The notes: generated from the letters alone by a model not told the origin. Shown: positions 7,569 to 16,650, counted from the first letter of the stretch. The stretch: 64,000 nt of DNA from UBA4742 sp037138595 (GCA_037138595.1 JBAXIB010000012.1:1-64000), one strand, 5' to 3'. Numbers and translations: made by a program.

Positions 7569-7790
7569 GTGCTGGTTGCGAGCGAACTGTTAGGCGGTGA
7601 CCCACTTCCGTGGCTGATGCTGGCCCTCGGCGGAGCGTTAGCGATTGGTACAGGCCTTGCACTGGTTCGTCCCAAGTCCGATCCGACCGACGGCGAATTG
7701 CGACGCCCCCCGGTTGGCCGCAGTGTCTTGATGATCACCATTGGCTTGGTGGCCGCGCTGTGGGCACTTGCGAGCTTGCTGAATCGCTGA
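7569..7790 (+). CDS. Small two-helix membrane protein
   Basis: A 73-residue protein with two hydrophobic segments (PLPWLMLALGGALAIGTGLAL and VLMITIGLVAALWALASLL) joined by a charged loop KSDPTDGELRRPP. I start at GTG 7569 because AAGGGAG (7557-7563) is 5 bases upstream; an in-frame ATG at 7536 lacks such a site. It ends 19 bases before the LivG-type ATPase and may be in its operon. It is much too small to be a LivH or LivM permease. Confidence 0.6.
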   Translation: MLVASELLGGDPLPWLMLALGGALAIGTGLALVRPKSDPTDGELRRPPVGRSVLMITIGLVAALWALASLLNR

Positions 7791-7809
7791 GCTATTACGC
7801 TGGCTTGCC

Positions 7810-8562
7810 ATGCACGATGCGGCGGTGCTCGAAGCAATCGACCTGTATGTGCGCTTCGGTGGTGTTGTTGCAGTCGACGGTTTGTCGATGTCTATTCAGG
7901 ACCACACCCTCGTTGGTCTTATCGGCCCGAATGGTGCCGGCAAGACGACAACGATTGATGCGCTGACCGGATTTGTGCCGCATCGTGGCCAGATCAAGTT
8001 GGCTGGTACCGATATTGACGATTTCGCGGCTCACGAGCGGGCTCAACGAGGATTGGTTCGGACGTGGCAGTCGCTCGAACTTTTCGACGATCTGACCGTT
8101 CGCGAAAATTGTCTCGTTGCCGCAGTTCCCCAGCGATTGGGATCGCTCGCGTCGGACCTGATCCGACCGATGCGTCCAATCGATGGATCGGGAGTTGATG
8201 ACGCATTGGATCTGCTCGGCCTCGGAAGCATTGCTAACCGGCGCTGCGATGGGTTATCGCTCGGCGAACAGAAGTTGGTCGCAGTTGCCCGAGCGTTGGC
8301 TCAACGGCCTCGTGTCTTACTCTTGGACGAACCAGCCGCGGGCCTCGACTCGGATGAAAGTTTGGCCTTGGGAACGACACTTCGTTCGTTACTTGAGCTT
8401 GACTTGGCGATCTTGTTGGTCGATCACGACATGGGTTTGGTGCTGTCGGTGTGTGACAAAATCGCGGTGCTGGACTTTGGCCGGTTGATCGCATTTGGCT
8501 CCGCTTCAGAAATCCGTTCAGACCCCCGAGTCGTCGAAGCGTATTTGGGTGCAACGCCGTGA
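7810..8562 (+). CDS. livG: ABC transporter ATP-binding protein, LivG type
   Basis: A 250-residue ABC ATPase: Walker A GPNGAGKTTTID, Q-loop region RTWQSLELFDDLTVREN, signature LSLGEQ, Walker B VLLLDEPAAGLDSD and the H-loop VDHDMGLV. The long segment between Walker A and the signature and the R-T-W/F-Q motif are typical of LivG of branched-chain amino-acid and amide uptake systems. Its last bases overlap the start of the LivF-type gene. No permease or binding protein is in the window, so the transported solute is unknown and the symbol reflects family only. Confidence 0.85.
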   Translation: MHDAAVLEAIDLYVRFGGVVAVDGLSMSIQDHTLVGLIGPNGAGKTTTIDALTGFVPHRGQIKLAGTDIDDFAAHERAQRGLVRTWQSLELFDDLTVRENCLVAAVPQRLGSLASDLIRPMRPIDGSGVDDALDLLGLGSIANRRCDGLSLGEQKLVAVARALAQRPRVLLLDEPAAGLDSDESLALGTTLRSLLELDLAILLVDHDMGLVLSVCDKIAVLDFGRLIAFGSASEIRSDPRVVEAYLGATP

Positions 8563-9284
8563 CGACTCCACTGGTGCTTGAAGGCCTCTTCGCTGGTTAT
8601 GGCGACGTGCCCGTCGTGCGCAATCTCAATCTGCATGTCGCTTCCGGTGAAGTCGTGGCGCTGCTTGGCCCAAATGGTGCGGGCAAAACGACGACATTGC
8701 TGACGATTTCCGGGCTCATTAAGCCACTTGGAGGCGCAATTGACGTTTTGGGCGGCGGTCCGCCGTCGGTCCGGCGACCTCAAGAGGTGGCCAAGCGAGG
8801 CCTCGCCCATGTACCCGAAGGTCGTTCGCTGTTTATGGATCTGACGGTGCGAGAAAATCTTCGGCTCGGTCAAGCGCGTCGACGATTCTCTCGCCGAGCA
8901 AGTATCGATCAAGCGTTGGACTATTTTCCGGCTCTCAGTTCACTTCTTGACCGAAAGGCCGGATTGTTGTCAGGCGGTGAACAGCAGATGCTTGCATTGG
9001 GACGCGCCATTGTGAGCGAGCCGAAGTTACTGGTGGTCGACGAACTGAGTCTGGGACTCGCGCCCATCATTGTTGAGCGCATACTTCCGGTCATGCGACG
9101 GGTCGCCGACGACACCGGCGCTGGGGTGATCTTGGTTGAACAGCATGTGCATCTCGCCCTTCAAGTGGCAGATCGGGCGTACGTGTTGAACCACGGTGAA
9201 GTTGTGCTTGAAGGCGCGGCCCAAGATCTCGCGAATCAACGCGAGCTTCTGGCGTCGAGTTATCTCGGAGCAACTGTTCTCTAG
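8559..9284 (+). CDS. livF: ABC transporter ATP-binding protein, LivF type
   Basis: A 241-residue ABC ATPase with Walker A GPNGAGKTTTLL, the LivF-typical HVPEGRSLFMDLTVRENL, signature LSGGEQQM, Walker B LLVVDELSLGLAP and the H-loop VEQHVHLAL. In Walker B the usual DEP is DEL; the catalytic Glu is kept. GTG 8559 overlaps the TGA of the LivG gene, so the two are translationally coupled and probably form a heterodimer. The membrane subunits must be encoded elsewhere. Confidence 0.85.
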   Translation: MTTPLVLEGLFAGYGDVPVVRNLNLHVASGEVVALLGPNGAGKTTTLLTISGLIKPLGGAIDVLGGGPPSVRRPQEVAKRGLAHVPEGRSLFMDLTVRENLRLGQARRRFSRRASIDQALDYFPALSSLLDRKAGLLSGGEQQMLALGRAIVSEPKLLVVDELSLGLAPIIVERILPVMRRVADDTGAGVILVEQHVHLALQVADRAYVLNHGEVVLEGAAQDLANQRELLASSYLGATVL

Positions 9285-9436
9285 GGGAAAACCTCTATCG
9301 AAGTTTGGCGACGGAAATGCCGCGGTAGTCGGTGACCGTTCATCGGGTATCGCTGCAGGTCAGATGCGATACACCGACAAGGTGACGCGAGCTGTCAGGA
9401 TCATCGGCCCCGATCCGCTTGACTGATCTGACGCGA

Positions 9437-11104
9437 ATGCGTCGGGTAAACGTAGGAGTGATGTCTCGATCCGTTCGCCTTCGGCCCTGGCAAAAAGTGG
9501 CCCTCGAACGTTTCCACGCCACTCCGGGCGCTGACTTTCTCGCGGTTGCGACTCCCGGTGCCGGCAAAACGACATTCGCGCTGACCGCCGCGGTTCAAGA
9601 CCTCTCGTTGTGTCCATCGCGGCGAATGGTTGTCGTTGCGCCGACCCAACACCTCAAGCGCCAGTGGACACGAGCCGCTGCTCGGTTCGACTTGCACTTG
9701 GAGCCTCAGTGGACTCCGCGCGACGGAAGGTTGCCGGACGATATGCATGGTGTCGTGGTTACCTATCAGCAGGTCGCGCTGCAGGCGGGCGCGATTCGGG
9801 AACTTGCGGCCGATGCGTTTGTCATCTTCGACGAGCTTCATCATGCTGGCGATGACCACGCGTGGGGTGACGGAATCCGGCTGGCGTTTGCCGGGGCATC
9901 TCGCCGCCTTGCACTGTCGGGGACACCCTTTCGATCCGACACCACCGCGATTCCCTTTGTTCCCTATGACGATTTCGGCGAAGCCCGAAGTGATTTCGAA
10001 TATGGCTACGGCGAAGCGTTAGCTGATGGTGGCGTTGTTCGGCCGGTGTATTTCCCTCGTAGCGACGGTCACATGGAGTGGGTAGGCCCAGATGGTTCGG
10101 ACTATTCCTGTACCTTCGATGACGTCCTTGACTCGGCGCGATCAGGCCAGAGGTTGCGAACCGCGCTGTCGCTAAGCGGCGAATGGCTGCCATCGGTGCT
10201 TGATCAAGCTCATGGTCAACTCATGGCTATTCGCCAAAGTCAGCCCCATGCCGGCGGACTTATCATCGCGATTGATCACGCGCACGCGCGGGGCATCGTG
10301 GAGATCATGCGTCGACGGCACGGCGTAACCCCGACCTTGGTCCTGAGTGATGATCCGACCGCATCGGATCGAATCGAACTCTTTGCTGAAGGATCGATGC
10401 CGTGGATCGTCGCGGTGCGAATGGTGTCGGAAGGAGTCGACATCCCGCGTCTTCGTGTGGGGGTCTACGCGACCAATGTGGCTACCGAGATGTTTTTTCG
10501 CCAGGCCGCCGGGCGTTTGGTGCGCTGGACCCACGGCATGCGGCATCAAAAAGCATTCTTTTTTATTCCCGATGATCCGCGTCTTCGTTCGTTTGCGGCA
10601 CAGATAGCTGATCAACGTCGTCATTGTTTGCGACGACGCGACGACATTGACGGTTTCGATCGGTCGGAGTTCGCTGCGGTTGATGAACGTTCGCTCAATG
10701 TCGCCGACGAGCAGCTCACATTGTTTTCGGTAATTTCTGCTGTGGCATTAGGCAAACCTCACGAACCGGAGTGGATTGCCGAAGAGTTCGACGACGACTT
10801 GGGATCTGACGATGGCGTGACGATCGATGACGAATCGTTGACCGTGGCTCTAGCTCCGCCGGTAAGGCCGGGGGCGAACGTCGGTGGCGCGATTGCGCAG
10901 TTAACTCGGCGGGAGCACAAGGTGAAACTTCGATCTGAAAATGCTGACCGGGCGCGTGACATTGTTCGCATGTCAGGCCTGACGCACGCGCAAGTCAATG
11001 GCGAACTCAATCGACTCTCGACGCTGGGCCGCGTTTCCGAAGCGACCCTTGAACAGCTTGCGGCGCGATTGGCCCACGCTGATCGTTGGTTAAGCCGCTT
11101 GTAG
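9437..11104 (+). CDS. Superfamily 2 DEAD/DEAH-type helicase
   Basis: About 555 residues. Motif I is ATPGAGKTT, motif Ia region VVVAPTQHL, motif II DELHH, motif III SGTPFRSD, and motif VI QAAGRLVRW, all in the SSL2/RAD25-like order (COG1061 type). The second RecA domain includes VSEGVDIPRLRVGVYATNV. A C-terminal ~120-residue tail is mostly helical (HAQVNGELNRLSTLGRVSEATLEQLAARL). Similar single-gene helicases are common in actinobacteria; their role in DNA repair or RNA handling is not settled. Start is uncertain among ATG 9437, GTG 9458 and ATG 9461; TAGGAG at 9453-9458 is too close to the last of these. Confidence 0.8.
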   Translation: MRRVNVGVMSRSVRLRPWQKVALERFHATPGADFLAVATPGAGKTTFALTAAVQDLSLCPSRRMVVVAPTQHLKRQWTRAAARFDLHLEPQWTPRDGRLPDDMHGVVVTYQQVALQAGAIRELAADAFVIFDELHHAGDDHAWGDGIRLAFAGASRRLALSGTPFRSDTTAIPFVPYDDFGEARSDFEYGYGEALADGGVVRPVYFPRSDGHMEWVGPDGSDYSCTFDDVLDSARSGQRLRTALSLSGEWLPSVLDQAHGQLMAIRQSQPHAGGLIIAIDHAHARGIVEIMRRRHGVTPTLVLSDDPTASDRIELFAEGSMPWIVAVRMVSEGVDIPRLRVGVYATNVATEMFFRQAAGRLVRWTHGMRHQKAFFFIPDDPRLRSFAAQIADQRRHCLRRRDDIDGFDRSEFAAVDERSLNVADEQLTLFSVISAVALGKPHEPEWIAEEFDDDLGSDDGVTIDDESLTVALAPPVRPGANVGGAIAQLTRREHKVKLRSENADRARDIVRMSGLTHAQVNGELNRLSTLGRVSEATLEQLAARLAHADRWLSRL

Positions 11105-11187
11105 GGCCTCATGCGAGACGTCGGCGGCTCACTCGTTGTGGGTCGCCAACGACGACGAAGGGGTCGGATGCTGGTAAACACATCGGT

Positions 11188-11817
11188 ATGGCTGACGTTG
11201 AGTTTTTTTGGGATCCGGTATGTCCTTGGGCGTGGATCACATCGCGGTGGGTGGTGAATGTTTGCGCTGAACGACCGATGGATGTGGATTGGAAGTTCAT
11301 CTGTCTTCGGATGGTGAATGCTTCGCGGGATTACGAAACTGAGTTTCCGGCCCGATACCAGCGAGTGCACACTCGAGGGCTCGAACTGTTGCGAGTCGCC
11401 GCGGCATTGCGCGCCACCGCGGGCCGAGAAGCGATGCTTGGTTTGTACTCGGCCCTTGGCACGATCATCCACGTGGATGGGAACCCGGAGATGTTTGATG
11501 ATCGGTCGGGCATCGAACGCGTCTTGGTTGACCTGGGTCATTCGATTGACCTTGCGGGTGCGGCCTATAGCGACGAGTTCGACGAAGTTGTGCGCGCCGA
11601 TACCGAGTTAGCCGAATCTCGCTGTGGAGGAAATATCGGTACGCCGGTGTTGACCTTTGGTCCACCCGACGGGCCGAGCTTCTTCGGACCGGTGATCAAT
11701 AAGGCTCCCGTTGGCTCGGCCGCGGTTGAACTGTGGGATGCCGTCTTGGCCTTAGGAACGAATCCGCATTTTTCTGAGCTCAAGCGATCGCTTCGTGGCC
11801 GACCTGATTTCACCTGA
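11188..11817 (+). CDS. DsbA-like protein of the mycothiol-dependent nitroreductase (Rv2466c) family
   Basis: A 209-residue thioredoxin-fold protein with an inserted helical domain. The start EFFWDPVCPWAWITSRW and the end FFGPVINKAP...LWDAV...NPHFSELKR closely follow Rv2466c of Mycobacterium tuberculosis, a mycothiol-dependent reductase. The family's CPWC motif is here CPWA, so only the first cysteine remains; chemistry would then be monothiol, via mixed disulfide with mycothiol (inference). GTP-like GGNIGTPVL holds the cis-Pro. ATG 11188 is chosen because homology begins there. It lies 83 bases after the helicase gene. Confidence 0.8.
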   Translation: MADVEFFWDPVCPWAWITSRWVVNVCAERPMDVDWKFICLRMVNASRDYETEFPARYQRVHTRGLELLRVAAALRATAGREAMLGLYSALGTIIHVDGNPEMFDDRSGIERVLVDLGHSIDLAGAAYSDEFDEVVRADTELAESRCGGNIGTPVLTFGPPDGPSFFGPVINKAPVGSAAVELWDAVLALGTNPHFSELKRSLRGRPDFT

Positions 11818-11833
11818 TGAGAAAGAAGCTGTT

Positions 11834-12916
11834 GTGACCTATCGAGTGGTGCAATGGGCGACTGGTGCGCAAGGCGTTGAGTCAATTCGAGCGATTCTTG
11901 ACCGTCCCGATCTTGAACTGGTCGGTGCACGGGTTTACTCCGACGAAAAAGATGGTCTTGATCTCGGCACGATCGTCGGTCGGGCCGAAATCGGGATCCG
12001 AGGAACTCGCGATACGACGTCAGTGCTTGAACTCAAGCCTGATTGTGTTGCCTATATGCCTCGCCTGACTTCGATCGACGAGATCTGCACCATTCTTGCA
12101 AGTGGTGCCAATGTGGTTACGACAGCGTTTTTGTTTTACCCGCGAGCGCTTCCTGCTGACGATCTCCGGCGGATACTCGATGCATGTGAAGAAGGCGGCT
12201 CATCAATCCATGGGACTGGATTGAATCCGGGCAATCTCAGCGGGGTGCTTCCACTCGCACTTTCCGGAATGAGTCGCCGAATCGACCGGGTGAGTTTGCA
12301 AGAGCGAGCTGACTGGTCGTTTTATGAGAGCACCAATATCACGTTCGACAACATGCGGTTCGGGTGTTTGCCCGACGAAGTCACCGAAGAGGCAAGCGAC
12401 TTTCTGCGCTTCAATAGCGGGATATTCAAAGAAGAAGTTGAACTCGTTGCGGACGCGTTACACGCGGGAATCGACGAAGTGACAACCGAAGTCGATCTCG
12501 TTCTGGCTGAACGCGATCACGACATCTTCGGTGTCACGCTGTCAGCTGGAACTGTTTCGGGCCAGCGTTGGCATTGGCAAGGTCGACGGAATGGTCGCAC
12601 GCTCGTAGAGATTGATGCGCTGTGGACTGTGGGTGGCGAGTACCCGAGCCATTGGCCAACGCCTGCAGATGGATGGACGCTGACCATTGAGGGTGATCCG
12701 TCGATTCGTGCACATGTGCTTGCCTTGGCAAGTTATGAACGAAATGTGCCCATCACCGACCATGTTCGTGCGGCGAGTATCGCGACCGCGATGCAAGCCG
12801 TGAATGCGATCCCGGCGGTCTGCGATGCGACATCGGGTATTCAGACCATGGCCGATCTGCCATTGATTCGCAGCGGCTTTGGCTTCGGGAACGATCTAGC
12901 GCTACCCGAGGATTGA
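11834..12916 (+). CDS. Dihydrodipicolinate-reductase-like NAD(P)-dependent oxidoreductase
   Basis: A 360-residue protein with an N-terminal Rossmann fold that starts YRVVQWATGAQGVESIRAIL and continues ELVGARVY...KDGLDLGTIVG, the pattern of the DapB-like family that includes 2,4-diaminopentanoate dehydrogenase. GTGLNPGNLSG and ERADWSFYES lie in the second domain. It is far longer than true DapB (~250) and no lysine genes are nearby, so it is not called DapB. I start at GTG 11834, with GAGAAAGAAG 5 bases upstream; an in-frame GTG at 11795 would overlap the previous gene. Substrate unknown. Confidence 0.72.
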   Translation: MTYRVVQWATGAQGVESIRAILDRPDLELVGARVYSDEKDGLDLGTIVGRAEIGIRGTRDTTSVLELKPDCVAYMPRLTSIDEICTILASGANVVTTAFLFYPRALPADDLRRILDACEEGGSSIHGTGLNPGNLSGVLPLALSGMSRRIDRVSLQERADWSFYESTNITFDNMRFGCLPDEVTEEASDFLRFNSGIFKEEVELVADALHAGIDEVTTEVDLVLAERDHDIFGVTLSAGTVSGQRWHWQGRRNGRTLVEIDALWTVGGEYPSHWPTPADGWTLTIEGDPSIRAHVLALASYERNVPITDHVRAASIATAMQAVNAIPAVCDATSGIQTMADLPLIRSGFGFGNDLALPED

Positions 12917-12927
12917 AAGCCAGACGT

Positions 12928-13548
12928 TTAATGTGGCCAGCGCTGATGTCTAGCGCTGGCGGCCGGTGCAGGCCGGAGCAATGTCCACCGGTGGGGCCCG
13001 AATGCTGCCGGCGGAGATTCCTTGACCACCTTGAATTCAAATCGCTCGAGAAACACGACCGCGTCGGGAACCGGAGTTGTCGTGGCGACGGGCAGACGAA
13101 GTTGATCAGCCTTATCGAGTAGCGCTGAGGTCAGAGTGGAACCAAAACCCTGGCCTTGGTGCCGTTGACTGACGGTCACGAACGGAAGAAAGAGGTAGGG
13201 ATCGGCTGGAAAACCCAATCGGTCATCGGCCGCGAGAAGTCGCGATCGTTTCACCACGTCTGGATCATGAAACGTCGGTCGTAGGACTTTCATCGCGTGG
13301 GCATGGGTAGGTTGTCCGAGGCTCCATGCGATCACGCCTTCATCCCGTTCAGTGACCGCGATCGTCGAGGTGTGTCCCGAGTTAAGGAATGAGGAGAGCA
13401 ACCACGCGTGATAGGTGGTCAGGTCACTTTCTCGGTGCTCGTCATCAGGGAAGAGAAAGACAAAAAGGGGATTGTCGGCAAGCGTCGCGGCGATTGTGGC
13501 GGCTAAAACTGGGATCTCATCCAGGCTCGGCCGGTGAAGCTGGCTCAT
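12928..13548 (-). CDS. GNAT family N-acetyltransferase
   Basis: A 206-residue acetyltransferase. The acetyl-CoA-binding motif A is seen as FVTVSQRHQGQGFGSTLTSALL (about residues 123-144) with the Q-x-x-G-x-G core, followed by motif B LPVATTTPVPDAVVFLERFEFKVV. The N-terminal half (DNPLFVFLFPD) is typical of GNATs acting on small molecules. It ends 11 bases from the convergent DapB-like gene and starts 22 bases upstream of the ETF fusion's stop on the same strand, so it may be read with the ETF gene. Confidence 0.83.
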   Translation of the reverse strand: MSQLHRPSLDEIPVLAATIAATLADNPLFVFLFPDDEHRESDLTTYHAWLLSSFLNSGHTSTIAVTERDEGVIAWSLGQPTHAHAMKVLRPTFHDPDVVKRSRLLAADDRLGFPADPYLFLPFVTVSQRHQGQGFGSTLTSALLDKADQLRLPVATTTPVPDAVVFLERFEFKVVKESPPAAFGPHRWTLLRPAPAASARHQRWPH

Positions 13549-13570
13549 GTCTCATTGTTATCGTGAGAAT

Positions 13571-15457
13571 TCAGATTTCGCCCCCTTGAAGAGCGATGCC
13601 GCTGCGTGCAGCCTCGGTCGCCAGTAGCGGGACAACGGTTCGCCAGTCAGCAACGATGCCAACATCGCAGTGGTTGAAGATCGGTGCATTCGCATCCTGA
13701 TTGATTGCCAAAATGAACTTGGCCGACCTGACGCCGACAAGGTGGTTGAATCGGCCGGATAGCCCGATCGCGATATAGAGGCGAGGCGAAAGCGTTCGAG
13801 CCGTGATGCCGATTTGGCGCGAGCGGGGCAAGATCTGACGATCGGTCACCTTTCGGGTTGCCGCGAGTTGGGCACGAAACACGCTCGCAAGTGGTTCAAG
13901 CAGGGGGTAGTCGGCCAACTCGACGCCGTTGCCGACTCCGATGACGATTTGAGATTGCTCCAGTAACGCGAGATCGTCATCGCGTCCTTGGTCAAGGCGC
14001 TCGATGCGCATCGACGCCGCAGCGATCAGGACCGTTTGGTCAGTTGTTTGGTCAGCTATTTGGTCAGCTATTTGGCTGGCTGATTGGACTGAGCGGGGGA
14101 TGAGTGCTGGTAGAACGCCGGGACGAACTGTCGCGAGTTGGATCGCAGATGTCGTGGTCACTTCAACGATTTGTTGACCGCCAAATGGAAATTTCGTCGC
14201 GACGAGCCGATCGTCAGCAATCGTGAGATCAATCGCGTCGCTGATGAGACCTGCATCAAGTCGAGTCGCGATTCGCGCCGTTACTTCTCGTCCCCACATT
14301 GTCGCAAAACTCAGAACTGCCCACGGCCGAGCCTGGTCCAGCCACGATGCCATTGCTCGCGCTACGTCGGCTTCGTCGATTGATCCGCGTATGCGCACCA
14401 CGTGATCGGCACCCCAACTCCTCCATAGATGATCACGGGAAAACACATCAAGCGGCTCAGTCGTCATTACGACGACCCGTGCCTCGATGGACGCGGCGAG
14501 CATTGCTGCATAACCCAACAGGGCTCGAGCATCTTCGGGACGATTGGGCTCGCTCACTACGACGATCGACCGGATTGGTTGGGCAACCGGACCCGGTACG
14601 CGACCGGGTGCGCCGACGGACCATCGGTCGGCGGTGCGATGCTCGGACCTGGCGGGCTGACCCGATGCAGCAGGCAAGACGTTGCGGGTGAGCAGCGCCT
14701 GAATGGCCTCGGTTATTTGCTGGTCGAGGGGTCCCGACAGTACGTCTTGCGCTCGCGATATCACGTTGGGACGAACAGTTTTGACGATGGTGTGGCTTGC
14801 GGCGCTTCCCCACGGACCCGGGCCGAGTGCCGCGGCGTCGACGAGCGTGATACGTGCCGCGTCGACCGCATCTCGGCCCAATTGGTTGACCTTGGCGGGA
14901 TCACAGAGTCGTTCGGCACAGGTAACGACAACTGGCAAGCGTGTTTGGGCGACGACCCAGCCGTCGTCGTACTCGCACTTCACCTTGATCGCCGCTTCTC
15001 CGCCGATCATTTCTAGGGTTCTGACCCCGGCCAGCAGCGGTAGGTCCAACAACTCAGCGATGTGTGGCGCAACTTGGCTGGTATCGGCGTCTACCGAATT
15101 TCGGCCCATGAGTATGAGATCAAATGGACCTTCACGATACAACGCGGCGATGAGAACTCGCGCCGTACCGAGGGTATCTGAGCCAGCAAATTGTGAGTCA
15201 CTGACGAGCACCCCTTCGTCGGCTCCCCAAGCGATGGCTTCGCGAAGTACCTCGTCAGCGGTCGCTGGACCCATCGAAAATGCGATGCACGTGCCGCCGG
15301 TCTGCTGCGCGAGTTCGACGCCCTTGGCGACGGCTCGACGGCAGTAGGGATTGAGTTCAGTTTCGGTTTCCTCGCGGCGAATGGATCCGACCGCATTGAG
15401 CGACATTGCATCAAGGCGCGGGACCTGTTTTATGAGGACGGCGATCCGAAGCGACAT
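13571..15457 (-). CDS. Electron transfer flavoprotein, fused EtfB-EtfA
   Basis: One 628-residue chain carries both ETF subunits. Residues 1 to about 255 are EtfB-like (RIAVLIKQVPRLD, ELNPYCRRAVAKGVELA, DLILMGRNSVDADTSQVAPHIAELLDLP). From about 295 on it is EtfA-like (IRSIVVVSEPNRP, SFATMWGREVTARIATRL, DAIDLTIADDRL) and ends in the FAD domain (GLSGRFNHLVG, AKFILAINQDANAPIF). In most bacteria etfB and etfA are separate. ETF carries electrons from flavin dehydrogenases to a membrane oxidoreductase; an EtfD-like partner lies at 21848-24046. A 12-base repeat sits in the linker before the FAD domain. Start ATG 15457 gives the usual EtfB N-terminus. Confidence 0.88.
   Translation of the reverse strand: MSLRIAVLIKQVPRLDAMSLNAVGSIRREETETELNPYCRRAVAKGVELAQQTGGTCIAFSMGPATADEVLREAIAWGADEGVLVSDSQFAGSDTLGTARVLIAALYREGPFDLILMGRNSVDADTSQVAPHIAELLDLPLLAGVRTLEMIGGEAAIKVKCEYDDGWVVAQTRLPVVVTCAERLCDPAKVNQLGRDAVDAARITLVDAAALGPGPWGSAASHTIVKTVRPNVISRAQDVLSGPLDQQITEAIQALLTRNVLPAASGQPARSEHRTADRWSVGAPGRVPGPVAQPIRSIVVVSEPNRPEDARALLGYAAMLAASIEARVVVMTTEPLDVFSRDHLWRSWGADHVVRIRGSIDEADVARAMASWLDQARPWAVLSFATMWGREVTARIATRLDAGLISDAIDLTIADDRLVATKFPFGGQQIVEVTTTSAIQLATVRPGVLPALIPRSVQSASQIADQIADQTTDQTVLIAAASMRIERLDQGRDDDLALLEQSQIVIGVGNGVELADYPLLEPLASVFRAQLAATRKVTDRQILPRSRQIGITARTLSPRLYIAIGLSGRFNHLVGVRSAKFILAINQDANAPIFNHCDVGIVADWRTVVPLLATEAARSGIALQGGEI
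14035..14082 (-). repeat. Four 12-base tandem repeats in the ETF fusion
   Basis: TTTGGTCAGTTG, TTTGGTCAGCTA twice, and TTTGGCTGGCTG follow one another on the plus strand. Read in the gene they give the local repeat QIADQIADQTTDQT between the two EtfA domains. The unit keeps frame, so copy number changes would alter only a flexible linker. Confidence 0.8.
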
Positions 15458-15567
15458 GGATGGTCATTCTTGCCGCGAAGATCCCAGGAGTAATGCTCTG
15501 AACTCATGGTCGCATGCCTAGTATCAGTTTGACTATTGCCCAGCGGCCGAATTGAGGGAAATAACTA

Positions 15568-16614
15568 ATGGCACTTCTCGTATTTGGAACCCCGGAAGCG
15601 CGCCGCGCCTACGTCGGGGTAATGCGACTGGTCGCGACTGCTCGGGGAACACGACCCTTTGAGGGAAGCGAAGCAGCGCTGGTGCAGATGTTTGCTGGTC
15701 TTGAAGGCTGTGCCGGTTGCCACGGGTTCGATGAGCCATTGGATTTTTCTGACCTGCTCGGTGATGACGAGCCATGGGCGAGTGCGGATGCGGCGATTGA
15801 GGACATAGCGTTGGGGCTACCGGATTCAACCGATCGGGATGAAGCCGTGCACGCGGGAATGCTCGTGGCACTGTTCGCGGATGACCCTGACCCAGACGCT
15901 GCGAGCGCGGCGCGATGGGTGGCGCGACAACTTGGTGTCGACGAAACAATGAGCACGTCGATTGAGGCGATCGCCAATGAGAACGCGGCAGTCGCCAAAG
16001 CGGATTTGTTCCGCCGATTTCTTTCGGAACGAATCGATGTTGATCGCGACCTGATAGCGACTCGCATGGATCGACACGACCTTGCGTCGATTACGCGGCC
16101 GGAGACCATTGAACACTATTTCGAGTTGCTGGAAACTGCGCCTGAAGGTTCGCTCGGTGCGACGATGCGAGCGTTCTATCGCGACGCCAGCTTTCCGGTA
16201 CCGGGGATGCCTGGTGCTCCGCTGCCAGTCGAATTCCTCGGTTCGCATGATGTGCACCATGTGTTGTTTGGTTACAACACCAGTGCTCAAGGCGAGGTGT
16301 ATACCGCGGTTTGCAACGCCGCGAACTCGTCGGCTGGCATTGGTTGGCTCGCCGTGGTGCTGCTCCAGTGGCATCAAGGGATCAAGCTTGGCGTGTTCCC
16401 GCCGGGCCACTCACATCTCGATCCCAACATGGTTGCCGTAGCAGCAGAACGTGGATCACAGACCCAGATTGATATTTATGATGCGCATTGGGACTGGATG
16501 GGCGCGCTAAGCCAACCGCTCGATGAAGTTCGGGACGCGATAGGAATCCCACCGGGTGGTCAGGTCGGGCCGGGCGATTCATGGGGGCTTCCGCCCGAGC
16601 CAAGTTCTGATTAA
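15568..16614 (+). CDS. Coq4-like protein with helical N-terminal domain
   Basis: A 348-residue protein. The second half (about 170-330) carries His227-Asp228-x-x-His231 followed by eleven residues and Glu243, the HDxxHx11E zinc signature of Coq4 proteins, within GSHDVHHVLFGYN...GEVYT. Ahead of it EGSLGATMRAFYRD, and behind it HWDWMGALSQPLDEVRDAIGI, also follow the Coq4 layout. Residues 1-155 are helical and acidic and look like a TerB-type or related domain, which is unusual next to Coq4 (weak). Coq4 acts in ubiquinone synthesis, yet actinobacteria normally use menaquinone, so the role is open. GAGGGAA precedes ATG 15568; the gene is divergent from the ETF fusion. Confidence 0.65.
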   Translation: MALLVFGTPEARRAYVGVMRLVATARGTRPFEGSEAALVQMFAGLEGCAGCHGFDEPLDFSDLLGDDEPWASADAAIEDIALGLPDSTDRDEAVHAGMLVALFADDPDPDAASAARWVARQLGVDETMSTSIEAIANENAAVAKADLFRRFLSERIDVDRDLIATRMDRHDLASITRPETIEHYFELLETAPEGSLGATMRAFYRDASFPVPGMPGAPLPVEFLGSHDVHHVLFGYNTSAQGEVYTAVCNAANSSAGIGWLAVVLLQWHQGIKLGVFPPGHSHLDPNMVAVAAERGSQTQIDIYDAHWDWMGALSQPLDEVRDAIGIPPGGQVGPGDSWGLPPEPSSD

Positions 16615-16650
16615 GGGTCCGTTCCTTGCCAACGTGGTAAGCCAACTGCC

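Noticed and set aside
11834..12916. DapB of lysine synthesis
   Set aside because: The protein is about 110 residues longer than DapB and has no lysine genes around it; only the N-terminal Rossmann part is alike.
14703..15347. Open frame of 214 codons opposite the ETF fusion
   Set aside because: The minus strand encodes an obvious EtfB domain here; the plus frame has Ser/Arg/Pro-rich composition without any motif.
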